Positions 1-12,516 of a stretch of 64,000 nucleotides of DNA are shown here, one piece after another. Positions within the stretch are counted from its first letter, which is position 1. Each line of letters starts with the position of its first letter. Made by a program: the position numbers and the translations under genes. The stretch comes from Apteryx mantelli (lineage: Eukaryota; Chordata; Aves; Apterygiformes; Apterygidae): the NCBI RefSeq assembly GCF_036417845.1, contig NC_089979.1, forward strand, positions 123,165,415 through 123,229,414, given 5' to 3'. Under the pieces are notes generated by a model. That model worked only from the letters and a program-made list of their open reading frames with translations. It made no database searches and was not told the DNA's origin.

Positions 1-1265
1 TCTCCAGAGAAGGAGACTCCACAACCTTTCTGGGCAACCTGGTACAGTGCTCAGTCACCCTCACAGTGAAAAAGTGTTTTCTTGTGTTCAGACGGACCTT
101 CCTGTTTCAGTTTGTGCCCAGTGCTTCTCATCCTGTTACTGGGCACCACTGAGAAGAGTCTGGCCCTGTCCTCTTCACACCTTCCCATCAGGTATTTATA
201 AACACTGATAAAATCCTCCCTGAACCTTCCCTTCTCCAGGCTAAACAGTCTCACCTCTCAGCTTCATCTCATATGAGAGATGCTCCAGTCCCTTAATGAT
301 CTTTGTGGCCCTTCACTGGACTCACTCCAATAAATTCATGTCTGTCTTGTACTGGCAAGCCCAGAACTGGATCCAGTACTCCAGCTGTGGCCTCTCAGTG
401 CGGAGTAGAGGAGGAGGATTACCTCCCTCTATCTTCTGGCAATGCTTTTCCTAATGCAACCCGGGATGCTGTTGGCCTTCTTTGCCATGAGCGTACATTG
501 CTAGCCCATGTTCAACTTGTCTACCAGGACCCCCAGGTCCTTCTCTGCAAAGCTGCTCTCCAGCTAGTCAGCCCCCAGCATGTACTGGTGCATGGGATTA
601 TTCCTTCCCAAGTGCAGGACCCTGCACTTCCCTTTGTTGAACCTCGTGAGGTTCCTCACTGCCTATTTCTCCAGCCTCTTGAGGTCCCTCTGAATAGCAG
701 TGCAACCCTCTGGTGTATCAGCCAGTCCTGTCAGTTTTGTATCATCTGCGAATTTGCTGAAGGTGCATTTGGTCCCATAATCCAGGTCATTAATGAAGAT
801 GTTAAATAATATCAGAGCTAGTATCAACTCCTGGGAGACCTCACTAGTGACTTGCCTCCAGCTGGACTTTGTGCCACTGATCACAACCCTCTGAGCCCAG
901 CAGTTAGCTGGTTTTCAATCTGCCTTACTGACTACCTGTCCAGCCCATCCTTCATCAGGTTGTCTATGATGATGTTATGGGAGACAGTGTCCAAAGCCTT
1001 AGTAAAGTCAAGGTGAACAACATCCACTGCTCTCCCCCCGTCCACCAAGCCAGTCATCTCATCATAGAAGTTTATCAGGTTGGTCAGACGCGATTTCACC
1101 TTTGTAAATCCGTGCTGACTACTCCCAGTCACCATCTTGTCCTTCATGTGTTTGGAAATAGTATGCAGGATTAGTTTCTCCATCACCTTCCCAGGGATTG
1201 AGGTGAGGCTGACCAGCCTGTAGTTCCCCAGATCCTCCTTTCCTGTTCTTTCTTGGCAAAGATAG
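1..1265 (-). mobile_element. CR1 LINE fragment, reverse transcriptase to C-terminal region, inverted
   Basis: A non-LTR retrotransposon fragment read on the minus strand. Around 932-1273 it encodes the fingers/palm part of a CR1 reverse transcriptase, including a first catalytic block LDFTKALDTV. A second open segment at 663-884 carries FNIFINDLD and the catalytic FADDTKL box. The C-terminal part of ORF2 follows at about 51-254 (RLFSLEKGRFREDF and neighbouring residues), and the element runs off the left edge before reaching its 3' UTR. The reading frame is broken between these segments (for example between 884 and 932), so it is a dead copy. The 5' end is truncated near 1265, where similarity stops, as is usual for CR1 insertions. 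The family assignment is secure; subfamily and exact 5' boundary are not. Confidence 0.93.
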
Positions 1266-4200
1266 GTTGTCAAGAAAATTACAAAATAGGGTTTTCAAAA
1301 CTGCTTTCTGCTTCTGATGAAATAACTTCTCTGAATGCAGGCTACCACTGCATATCTTAAAATCTCAAGCTCAAAATGTCAGAAAACTCTGTCATAGCAT
1401 TACAAAATGTATTCTGCTGTACTTGTATTTAAATACATCCTAGCATTTTTCTCATCTTAGCAGTGTTCTAGAGAAATTTGATGCTTACTGAGTTATTCAT
1501 GGCACAGGATCACTTCTCTGTGCTTTTTTGTTCTAAATTTTATGCTGGTTTTGTGGTTCTTCATTGTTGCCTTGTTTTATTATGTTTGTTTATTCCAATG
1601 ACAAGCCAGCCTTTCTTGAGGATAGATTTAATATAAGGTGAAATACTATTATACAACAATTAATGGAAGCCTAGGTGCAGTTAGCCATAACCTAAAATGG
1701 GCTAGAATTCATAATGATTATTTTGTTCCATATAAATTTATTTTGCAGACAACTTACTATACTGAATTCTTCTTGGATAATGAATTTTTGAAACATTTTC
1801 AGCATCACCCTGAGGCAATAGCAGAAATTACCTCCTCACCCAGCATGTATGACAGATAACTAAAATGGCTGGGATATTACATGTACCCTGCAAACCTGAA
1901 AGGCCTGCACATTTCTAGCTTCTGAAATACAAGTGACCACGTGAGTTAAGAGAGCTGCACTGGAGAATAAGTGTTATCATCATGATGCACTGTTAAAGTT
2001 ATGGAATATGTCTTTAGGTAAGGAGGCATGAACAAATGATATGTGAAAAGCAAATTGGAGTAACTGTAAGCTCTCCTAATTCTTCCCTTTCTGCTTTATT
2101 AGTCATTGTAAACCTTCTGCTACCTAGGTTATAACCTTGGGATTTTTTTTATGATGAGTGTATTTGGAGTCAAATTTTGTGTCCCATAACTTTAACCATA
2201 GCATATGTTATTAAAAATTAATTTAATAGTCCTCTAGGATCCAACTCTGGAGGTAGCAAACAAGCATCTCGGTTATATATTGTCTTCAATTATTCATTAA
2301 GAGCTATGGGGATTTTCTAGAACACATCTCCAGCAAAGCTCAAAGCTGTTCTCCTAACGCCAGCAACAAAGCTCTGCTACTTAGTTTAACAGAAATGGAC
2401 ATGATTTCCCTGTTGGGTTTCCCTGTTTGAACTGTGTAATATTTTATCGCATTTAATAAAGTTTATTACAAACGTGACTTGGTACAAGAAAAATCCTGGT
2501 GGTGAGGGTAAAGCATCATTTAATTTTGAATGAACATTTTGCAAACAAGAATTCTAATATATCATTGTGTGTGTGAGCATAATAAATAGTTTAACACGCA
2601 GATTACACAGTATCATTATGGATAGTTTTCATGTACAGTAGAGCCATCTTCTCAGCTCTTTGCGCTCCCAGTTACATTTCTTATATCTTCATTATTATTC
2701 TGGTTTGGACTTTGTTGTTGTTGTTTCTGATTCTTTAAAAAGCAAAGCTGTTTTCCTCAAAGAATGTGCTTAATTATGGAGTTGCCTGTGCTGCAGCCTC
2801 ACTTTGTAAAAGGGTCCACATTCTATCTTGTGCACCAGATATAGATATGCAGAAATGCATAAGGATTGTGTGTCTGTAAAAATGTCACCCGTTTGAGAGC
2901 CATAGTTAAATTCAGAATAGTTAAGTTTGAGTAATTTCTTGCGTGGATACTTGCTCCAGTCAGTATTTCATTTTCTTTTTTTTGTTGTTTGTTTGTTCTA
3001 TTTTATTTCTTTAACCATATATTCTTAGCCATAACTAAACTAAAAAAAAAGTATGTTAACTGTTGCAGAACTGAGTTCCCAATGGAGAATTACACCGGAA
3101 TTATCACAACAGTTTAAATGTACACTTCTTATAATGCTGTAACTTTTGTGTGGGCAAGCCCTTGTTTGGCTTCAGTGAAGCTGTTTCTGACTTACACCTG
3201 TAAAACACAGCTGGACTCTGCTGATACCTTTTATAAGACTTCCCCATTCCTAAAGCATTGCATTAGTTACAGTTTAGTGTTTGTAATACTGTTCAAACAA
3301 TAGTGCATCAAATGTCCTGGATATTTTTTTAATTAGATTTTTAATTCCTGCTATGAACAGGTATAATGCATGAATTTCGTGAAAAATGGATAGGGTTTTT
3401 TTGTAACCTTATTCTGAAGCTTTCTCTTTCTCCTGTAATTTTACAGCCCCAACTAAGGGCATAGGCACAATTTTCAACACAGTTATTGCTGAACTTTCAA
3501 CACAATTTGTGTGAATTTTCCCTTCATTTAACAAGGTTCGAAAGAGAATATCGGATCCCAGACTTCACACTGGTGATGTGAACTCCCTCTACAAAGGCAG
3601 ATTATTGATATGAGAAATACCTGCTACCACTTAACCCTGTATTTTCTTCACTGGCATTTAGTGCAAAAAATGCGATTTTCCTGCAGTATTTCTATTAGAC
3701 AAAAGTATTTTCCATTCATATTCCCAGTGATATGCTACTTTCATAAAAGAGCAGCTCAGCCTGCTGCAATACCAGAACACTCAACTGAGCCATTTCCCTT
3801 TATGTCTGCTCTGGGTATTTGTTTGCTGATTAGCAGAGAGCTAATACATCCAAAACCAGATTAACTACAGCTCTACTGGTACTTGCCAACGCTTGCTTCT
3901 TTCCCAGTGGCATATGTATGACTTGAAAGGTGATTGACTAGTGACATTTTATTGCAGGCCTGAGGGGAGTAGATCAACTGCTGTCTTCATCAGAGAGAAA
4001 ATAGGAGGGACAGATCAATAGCATAGTACAGAAGCTCTTCTGGCCCCAACTAGCTGGGATATGTATCAAGCCACTAGAGGGTAGTGTGGAGGGTGATACA
4101 TTTAACGTTTAATTTATTTATGTAGATTTTCTTTTATCAGTGTCCTTTATAGCATCTGCAGATCAATAGACATCAACAAGGTAACAAAGCACAAGCCTTT

Positions 4201-7200
4201 TAACCAAAGGGAACAAAACCAGAAGCTCGCTCTCTGCAAGAGAGAACAGCTCCTCATTAGGTTTATATCACAGTTCTCTCCAAAGAATCATGTACAAGTA
4301 AATTGTGCTTGTGGCCCAAAGCTCACTGAGGGAAAGCAGCAGTAGGGGCAAACCCCTAAAACTTATGCCCAGTATCACAAACACCTTGCTATGCTCCAAT
4401 TTTTAAATTGAAAGACCTGGTAACTAGAAGAGCTCGTAGAATTCTCTCTCGCATGGAGAGTCATAGGGCATCATTACACACTCCCCAGGACCCTCAGGGC
4501 TTCAGTGCCCTTTCTGCTGTCTGGCTGGATGATTTCTGGCTCAGTCTCCCTCTCCCATGTACATCTTTTTAAACTGGGAAGGAGTTTTTAATCTTGCTGC
4601 TAATGGACCATACTCTGTCCTCTTCAGATTTGGAAATGCTCCTACCTTTCGGGCAGGGGTACTTACCACCTGCCCAGATAGTAAGTATCCTACTAATGAT
4701 TGTTCTTGTACTTGCCTTATGTGTGATTAATTCATTAACTCATTTTGAGACAAAAATGTCATTTTTTGACCAAGGGGGACATCTGAAGTACAGCTTTTTC
4801 ACACACACATTTTCCAGATATGCCTTTATATTCCATGCATGCATGTATGTGTGTATATGTATTTGCTAATCATACCTTATAAAGTCATGCAACTGGGTAA
4901 TGCATGCAGTATATCCCTTTCATTCAAGCTGAGGAAAGATGATTACCAATCATTGTGGGGGGGCAGCAAAACTTTTGGGTTAAGTGAACACATGGGCTGA
5001 TCATTGTGTTTACCATGTTTATGATTTATTTTTAATATGTAAGTTCCAGGCCTTTCACTTTTTAAGTAGCTGGACCTTCACTCGGGTGTACAGAATTTCC
5101 TCTGCTAAATTTTCTGCAAGCCAACAATCAGTGATGGTCTTATGGGATATGGCAGCTCAAAAGATTTTGGCCAGCTCCGGTTGCAGAACTGGCGCCAAGC
5201 TGGAGGGAAGGGCTGTGAATACACAGGCTGCACCAGAGCCCACAGCTACATGTGGCTTGAGACTGTGGTCTTTCCCCAGGGTCACCTCCATTCTCTCTGC
5301 AAGGGGAAGGTTTTAATGATCCTTAAGTCCAGTCCTTGTGGGAGGAAATTCATGCGTATTATTGGATTTCCCAGTCTCCCTCATCTCTCATCTCCACCAC
5401 CTCAAGGGAAAGCATAACCCAGCATTTGAAGTACCCATTGATCCATACAAAAATATCAGGAAAGCAAAGGCATTGCCAGCTGTTTCTGACCACCATTCAG
5501 CTCATGAGTTCTGGGGAGTAAACAGTGCTTGATCCTTTGGTTTACTGTAGAGGCCAGATAATTATCAGTCTGTCTACAGGACTTCTGGAGACATCAGAAA
5601 GCAAGAGGAAAGCATTTCAGTCATCCCGGCAGCAACTTATTTGCAGATCCACTTCAAACAGCTTGGCTGTGAAGGACAGTACTTGGTCATCTGCAATTTA
5701 TTTGTATATTGTTCATTTGCTGTGGGTTACTGCACATACGTAGCTGGGGGAGAGAAAGAGCCTGGGAAAGCCCTGAGAGAAGCAGGGAGCAGATACGCAG
5801 CCAAGCCCTGGAGGGCATGGAAGGAAAGAGATTTTTCTGGGGACCCCAAGGGACCAGATGGAGGCTGCTCGACCTCAGCCTAGCAGTGTCGTTTTCTGCT
5901 CTGACAGCAAACTTCTCTATAATCTCTTATTTTTGTTGCCTCTTACCCAGCAGAGCTGTCTTTATCTAGCCAAAAAGTTACTTTGGTCCAGATCGAGTTA
6001 TGATACTGCCTCATGTGAGAGAGAGACTCATTCTGGCACGCTTGCTTAAAGACCAGAGCTGAGGTTATTTTACCTGCCCTGGATGCTGCATCCTGGCACA
6101 CCAAAGCTTGGGGCTGGACACATTGCAGGCCTTGGTTGAGGATGAAAAACAAGATTTCTAGGCCAGCACACTGGATATGTTACAGGTTTTAACCATCTCC
6201 ATAAGCATTGACTTAAGGTTTGAATTGCAAGACTTTTATTTTATTATTTGGTCTTTTCATTTCTACATGTTAGTAAAGATTCAGGGCCAAGTTCAGCTCA
6301 GTTTGGGGCAGATGCAGACCTGTTAATGTCTCTGGAGCTGTTCTGTGTAGCAGCACTTACTATTTTCATGATGCCAAAAGAACAACAGACTCCAACATAA
6401 GCATGCAATAAAATTCAAAAACTCATTTGAAGTCAGCTCCAACAAAGGGTGAATTGTCACTGCTGGAAACTCCTCAAGGCTGGGGCTCAGGTTCTAACTT
6501 CCAGTGTTTTTTGGCTAAGATTGCCCAGGAAAAATGAATTAGAAAGAAATGGTTCTGATAGCCTCATCAGAGGCAGTTGCTTCTTATGGCCAAATTACTG
6601 AGCAATCTTGCAACTTTCAATCAATCTACTGCTCAGCTCAGCCCTTCACAGTGGCAGAACATGCGTGATGTTACATCTGCTGCTCCTGAGGGTGGCTGGC
6701 CACCTGGGCCAGGGGAGCGTGGGATCTGCAATGAGCAGGTATCTCTCAGTGGGGTGAGGGCTGGCTGGCGTGTAACCCATCGCCTAGAACCGGGGCCAGG
6801 AGAGGGCTCTGTCACACTCAGCACACCTGGAAAATGCTCGTCCTCATTGGGGAGCCCAGCCAGCAGAGCTGGAGGCTGCCTGGAAGCGTGGCGAGGGCCT
6901 CCATGGGCAGAAAGCACAGCACTGCCGTAGCTCGCTGCCCACAGAAGGAGATGAGCAGAGCCCAGGGAGACATGGTCCTTCCCTGCCCTGCACACCACAT
7001 CCCCTGGGGCATGGCAGTTGAGCTCAGGGTGAAGGCAGGCACCGTGCGCTTGGGGACTTTAGACCTTTTGCAGCAAGGGACAAGCCAGCAAACACCACGA
7101 GCCAAGCCTAGCAGCTCCCTTCTCCTTGGGCTTGCAGAGCCAGATCCTTGCTTTGGGGATGCTTGGGGAGCTCCCCCTTCCTCTCCTGGCTCTAGGAACA

Positions 7201-7734
7201 AGAAATGGCCCCAGGCCAAGGCAGGGCCCCACAGATGGCATGCCTGGCCTGAATGGGGATGCCAACCCAACTGGGAGGGGCTTGCCCTCCACAAATGACA
7301 TCTGGAGGCAGCCCAGCCATGGCCGTGCCCTGGGCAGCTGGCTTGCACTGTGCTCTGTGTGAATGGGATAGTTGTGAATCAGTGCTAGGCTCACCTGGAG
7401 CACACAGCGGTGGCCAGGTTTCTCCTGCTTGCTGCTTGTAAAAAACACACGTCAGTCTCCTGGAAATGCTTTTTATCTGAAATATTTGGGTTTGATACAG
7501 GGATAACCAAGAGAAGTGCTGTCATCCCAATACAGGGCATCACACCTGAGAAGATCATACAATCCCTGCCAGCCTGAAACTACCTGAAGCTTTGGCGAAA
7601 GGGCTCCTTGCCCAGGTAGAGGGACTAGTATTTCATGGATGGACATCAAGAGGGCCACAGTCTGTTCTCAGCTCTGCTATTAGCTAATCCTGGCCCCAGG
7701 CATATTATAAACAATTTACCCAGAAAGTCTGTCC
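1266..7734. other. Intergenic DNA, no gene recognised
   Basis: AT-rich, non-repetitive sequence with stop codons in all frames and no recognisable protein segment. It contains small simple-sequence patches, such as an alternating TG/CA-rich run near 4835-4866. AATAAA hexamers occur but nothing links them to a transcript. From about 6600 to 7400 the sequence is more GC-rich and has longer open stretches on both strands, which fits composition rather than coding. I see nothing further to annotate. Confidence 0.6.
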
Positions 7735-7880
7735 CATGTGCAGGGGCAGCACATAGGCATTGGAGGTGAGGCAACTCATCAAGGCCACACAGCGGGTCAG
7801 CTGCAGAGACAGGAACAGGAGCAACGTGTGTCTTTTTCCCAGTGCTGTCTTTACTGCCCAGCACCAGCTCTCCTAACCAA
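7735..7880 (-). repeat. MIR-type SINE, degraded, inverted
   Basis: The + strand reads like the reverse complement of the MIR core: GGTGAGGCAACTC, then AAGGCCACACAGC, a CAGCTGCAGAGACAGGA block, and CAGCACCAGCTCTCCTAACC at the end that would be the 5' part of the SINE. The order and spacing of these blocks match the family as I know it, with substitutions throughout. MIRs are ancient tRNA-derived SINEs shared by amniotes, and in birds only worn copies remain. The boundaries are approximate. A profile search against MIR models would settle it. Confidence 0.6.
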
Positions 7881-9478
7881 AGCCCACACAGGCTGCTCAC
7901 CCCAGCTGGCCTGACCGAAACCACAGCGTAGTTTCTCCTCACACTCTGCTCCTTGAGCCAGTTTGTCTGGTACATGCAGCTGCTGGTCTCTCCCCCTCAG
8001 GCACGGGCCAGCAGTGCCGGCGAGGGGAAGTGCTGTTTCCCACTGGACAGCCCTGGCCATTACCGTCCCCTGTGTTCATGCACACTTTGTCTCTGTAGGT
8101 TTGCAGTCTCTCCAGGTCTTACAATTCACTTTCTCCTACCAAGTAACAGCAGTGGTATTCATGAAACAGCATCGCTAAAATGCGGTATTATTGGTGGAGG
8201 ACAAAAGGATTTCAAAGAAAATGTGTCGCAGCAAGCAGTGAAGCTGATTGCAGAGACCTGGCTTTTCCTTAATACTTATCACTCTCTGAGAAAGCCCAGT
8301 TTAGTATATTCTCTCCACTATCACTTTCTGGCATCCTTTCTGCAGACAGCTTTGGACAAGTTGGCTCCTTCTTCCCTTTTGTAGGTTTTTGACTTCTTTA
8401 TATGTTTTTATCTTTCAGCTCGCACCTTCTAGGGGCCTGCCAGGACCAGCTGGCATAGCAAGGTGCAACTCTTCATTTTGCCAGAACCAGCATTTTCCTC
8501 CTTTTCCCTTTGGGCACTTTTAACGCCTTTCAGTGGTCCTACAGGGAGCGCAGGGGAGACAGGGCTGTTTGGTGCGGAGGCGCCCACATGTCGCCGGTGA
8601 AGACACGTCCTCTGAAAGGGCCGTGCTGGAAGGGCGGCCTCTGCTCTGCAGGCACGTGGTGTGGGACAGTGTGAATATCCCACATTACCATCATCCCGAT
8701 GTGTTGCTTTCATCAAATTTGAGCAGGGCAGATGCAGCAGGACTGTTCCCATGGTCCAAACACATGGTCGTTCCCCTTCAGTAACCCCGGCAGAGCAAGG
8801 CGTTTGTAATGTTTGTATGCACCTTCACTGGGGCTTTCCCCTTAGGACCATGTTGGATCAGGCTGGTGGGCTTCAGTGTGCTAAGTCGCAGTTCAGGACT
8901 TGGTGTTTAGGGACCACTGTGGCTCCATTTGCCAGTAAAATAAATTATATTCTGTCATTTTTCTGTGGTGCATTCGAAGAGAGAAATATCTGGGTTATCT
9001 GCATATGCTGATGATTGAGGTTTGCATTTAGTCTGTCTGTCCTGATGAACTCCTAGGGCTTTTTTTAAATACATAATAGAAAATGCCTATTTTTATTTTT
9101 TTTAATTTATTTTAAAGGTAAATCTATTTAGAGGTGTGGTCTAATTCAGAATGAATCTCTAAAACCTTTTAACAAAGGAAAACATGGTTGAGAGCTGAAG
9201 CTCTGTCCTCCTGGAGAAGCAGCCCAGCAAGTGTGCTGAAAGATATTCCACTGGGGGATTTCTGACACACGCTGGCCATAGATTTCTGGTACTTATTATA
9301 GAGGGAAGGGAAGACATAAGCTCAAGGGAAAACAAAAATCTAGGTCTGCCTCTGGTTATTATAAACTGAGAATTGATAGGCATTCTCAATTGCCTGTTGC
9401 TAAGCAGCCAAGAGAATTGGTTGACCGTACTCTGGTCCTTGGGTTTTTTTTTTCTTTTTTTTTAAGTGAAGCAGAAAG

Positions 9479-9481
<3 letters not shown>

Positions 9482-9521
<40 letters not shown>
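9482..9521. repeat. (TG)20 microsatellite
   Basis: About 20 uninterrupted TG units, the longest dinucleotide repeat in the window. Perfect repeats of this length are usually length-polymorphic. Confidence 0.98.
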
Positions 9522-9525
<4 letters not shown>

Positions 9526-9576
9526 AGAAGTAAATGAAATAATGTGTATATATTGTATTAGGATACAGAGCCTCAA

Positions 9577-9596
9577 TTTTTTTTTTTTTTTTTTTT
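9577..9596. repeat. Poly-T tract, 20 bases
   Basis: An uninterrupted run of 20 T. No retroelement body is recognisable on either side, so it is treated as a simple repeat and not as the tail of an inverted insertion. Confidence 0.95.
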
Positions 9597-10187
9597 GATG
9601 AATGTGTTTGTGAGGTGTTACTATGTGAGTGTAAGAATCAAGTCGGTCTTGGATGGACAGAATAACCTCTGCTTTAAAACAGGAAGAGAGTGAGACAAAA
9701 GAGAGAGAGAGATTCTGTCATGTCAGCAAAGTCAAACAACTCTTTCTTGGTTTTCAAGGGTCCCTTTAGGACTTGATCCTGCATTCCCCATCCAGGCCCT
9801 GAAAACTTCTGTGCTGATGGTCACAGGAGATTGATTTCCTGGGAGAACTGATTCGTTCCTCTCCCAGCCAGAGAAACTGAAGTGCTTTCGAGTGTTTTGT
9901 CGAAATGCCGATTTGCAAAACAGCCCAAAGGACTGGAGACCCCACATGCCAAATTCCTGCCGACACAACTCCCAGCTTTCTTCTTCCCAGAGCTGTGGGA
10001 AAGGCAGGACACAAAACTCCCTGGGTAAAGCAGAACATGCCCAAGTCTTGCCAGCACCAGCTGCTGCCGTCGTGGGGGAGAACGCGCCGCCCTGCGAGGG
10101 GCTGGAGGCCGAGCGGGGGAGCCGGGGAGGGAGCCGGGGGGAAAGAACACCCCCAGCACCGAAACGTCTTGCTGTAGCTCTGCTCTT

Positions 10188-10201
10188 CCCCCCCCCCCCC
10201 C
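10188..10201. repeat. Poly-C tract, 14 bases
   Basis: An uninterrupted run of 14 C after a pyrimidine-rich lead-in, one of many C/G homopolymers in the window. Confidence 0.95.
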
Positions 10202-10639
10202 GGCTCTCTTGACAGTTGGGTTGCTGGAGTGTAAGAAAAACAGAGTTTGCTCATCAAAAGAGTCAGCCTGGATGCTAGCTTTTTTCCTTTTGCTTCTTCT
10301 ATTGCTCAGCTAAACTGAAATGGTAAAAGAAAACAGACCTATGCACATGGGAGGCGATATCAGGCCAGATTTGGGAGCCAGCTTTGTCATCACTGCCTAT
10401 GATTATTTCAGTCCCTTTTCATTGTTTCTACAAGCATGATTTTGTCCGTCCTAAATTGAAGGAAAACACAGCTTAGATTATTTTGAAATAATCGTTCTTT
10501 AAATTGATCATTTCTCTGTGCCACCTCTGACATCCCCAAGCCACTCCTCTGCTTTGGTACCTTCCACGTAGTCCAGCATTAAGCGAAGGTTTACACAGAA
10601 TTATCTAAATGGGGAACGAAGGCCCAGGAGTTACCACGC

Positions 10640-11440
10640 TCATTTCCAGCCGGACCTTTGGGCCTTTCCCCCGCGCCGTCCTGATCAAGTCGCCTTGCAA
10701 GCTGCTCTCTGCTAAGTACCCAGGGCGGTATATGCAAGGGGATGGAAAACAGGAGTCGTACTGTTGTGCAAGGTCAAGCCGCCCCTGGCCCCGCTTCTTC
10801 CCCAAGCACGGCCTAAAAATAGACATAGTCAGGTTTCAAAGAGGACAAGAAATGAAGAGGTCGAGTGTCATGACCTTAGACGTATTCTGTGGCTGCTTTT
10901 CTCCCCGGCTTGGCTTTCCTTTGCTGGGCCTCCAGCAGCCGTTTCCGCTCCAGGAGTGGCTCGGCCGCGCGCCCTCGGTCTTGGCCGTGAGCAGCCAGTC
11001 TCTCGCCGGGGGTTTTGTTTCTTTTTACTTCCCCTCTCCCCGTCTGTCTTCCTGCCACCCGCGACCGACTCCTTCCTCGCTGCAGAGAAAGCTGCCAAGG
11101 TCTGCACAGCCTCTCCATCCCCAGCCTTTAGCAATGAGCATCCGTCCATCTGTCCGTCCGCCCGTCCCCGCCAAGGCGGTCGGGCGCCTTTCAGGGCTGA
11201 CCCCGCTTGCTCTGGCTCTCCCCAGAGCCGGCTTGGTTTCGGGGCACTGGAGTTTTTTGTTCTTTGTGCCAGACGGGGAGGCGCAAGGCGATTTTCTGTC
11301 GCAAGCCCACAGGGGTTTGGTTTCCACGGGTGGCCCGTGAGCCCTCAGTGCCAGACGGCTGAGCGGGCCCCTGCAGCCACGCTGCTCCATCTTGTCCTGT
11401 GCAAATCACAAGGCGATAAAGCAGCGTGCTTCACGCGGGG
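10640..11440. promoter_or_regulatory. GC-rich, CpG-containing patch
   Basis: About 800 bp of clearly higher GC content than its flanks, with many CpG dinucleotides, densest around 10960-11230. Long open frames run on both strands, the expected effect of few TA-containing stops, and none encodes a recognisable domain. It may be a weak CpG island or a conserved regulatory patch. No TATA box or convincing splice signal was seen nearby. Confidence 0.4.
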
Positions 11441-12374
11441 AACTCAAGACCCAGAGCTGGGGGTGTAGAGGATACAGTGTCTTTGGAATTACAATTTCAT
11501 TTTTCCCAGCTGTTGAAAAATGCTTCCATCCTCCTCCTTTTTTTCCCTGCTCAGATAACTTTTAAAATTTTGGGATTTTTTTTTTCCTTATATGTGCTCT
11601 GTGCAGGCATGAATTATATAATTCATGCTTTGCCTTGGGTTTCTTTTTGAAGTGGCACTGTGAAGAGCATAAAATCAGCCAGCTGGGTCCAACCAAAAAG
11701 CCGCTCAGACCCATTCTCTGCCTCCACCCGCAGCCAGTCTCAGATGGCCAGAGACGGTGACAGGAGCAGGGCGAGGATACGGTTATACGGCCCCGGAATA
11801 GACTCCAGCCTCCCGCAGTCTGTGGCTCGTAAAAGCGGCAAGAGAAGATAGCATATTTCACCATTAATCAGTTTGCGGCGGGCTGGCGTGACAACAAAAA
11901 CGTGCTCTGTGTTTTCCATTTGCAGATCTTCATGTTTCCTTTTGAAAGCATCTCACTCATTGATTTGATTTTGCTGCAGTAGGAGAACATAATAGTGTGA
12001 CAAGAAAATTCCTCGGGCACCAGCAGTTCAGTGCAGGGCTGAGGATCAGATAAAACCTCCGCCGCATCCCGACCGCTGCCTGGAGACTGAAGACCCCCAG
12101 TGCTCGCCGATAGGGATCGGTGAAGCTCCCACACCACTGCTGAAGCTGCGATAATGTTTGGTGATACAAAGACCCCAGCAATGTAATTTGGGAAGTATGG
12201 GAATCGATCTCAAAGATGTGGAAAATCCACTGGAGCCAAAGAAAACATAGGAGAGAAGCTCTCTGCCATGGCTGTGTCTCCAATAATGCAAATTGGATGG
12301 TAGAGTTTCCAAAATCACACCACAAGTTTAGCGAGTTTGATGCATCTGTAAATCCAGCTCTTCTCTTTACTCTC
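11441..12374. other. Intergenic DNA, no gene recognised
   Basis: Mixed-composition sequence between the GC-rich patch and a CR1 3' end. No protein motif, RNA gene or repeat was recognised. Confidence 0.5.
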
Positions 12375-12516
12375 CCTCCATCTCTGGAGATATTCAAAAC
12401 CCACCTGGACACGATCCTGTGCAACATGCTCTAGGTGACCCTGCTTGAGCAGGGGGGTTGGACTAGATGATCTCCAGAGGTCCCTTTCAACCTCAACCCT
12501 TCTGTGATTCTGTGAT
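12375..12516 (+). mobile_element. CR1 LINE 3' end, short 5'-truncated copy
   Basis: Roughly 140 bp of the extreme 3' end of a CR1 element in + orientation. It opens with a segment related to the last ORF2 codons (TTCAAAACCCACCTGGAC), continues into the 3' UTR with GGGGTTGGACTAGATGATCT, and ends with the octamer repeat TTCTGTGATTCTGTGAT typical of bird CR1. Severe 5' truncation is the normal outcome of CR1 insertion. The 3' end is well defined; the 5' boundary is approximate. Confidence 0.95.

Larger units (their letters stand above)
7881..10600. other. Intergenic DNA with simple repeats
   Basis: No gene recognised. The stretch holds a TG dinucleotide repeat, a 20-base T run, a short GA-rich patch near 9700-9712 and a 14-base C run (listed separately where notable). 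Around 10080-10140 there is a short G-rich, CpG-containing patch. Open reading frames here are short and carry no motif I recognise. Confidence 0.55.

Noticed and set aside
303..809. A 168-residue + strand frame at the left edge
   Set aside because: It is the antisense shadow of the inverted CR1 reverse transcriptase.
10609..11468. Overlapping + frames of 243 and 234 residues plus minus-strand frames
   Set aside because: Open on several frames and both strands in a GC-rich patch, with low-complexity translations and no motif, conserved start or splice context.
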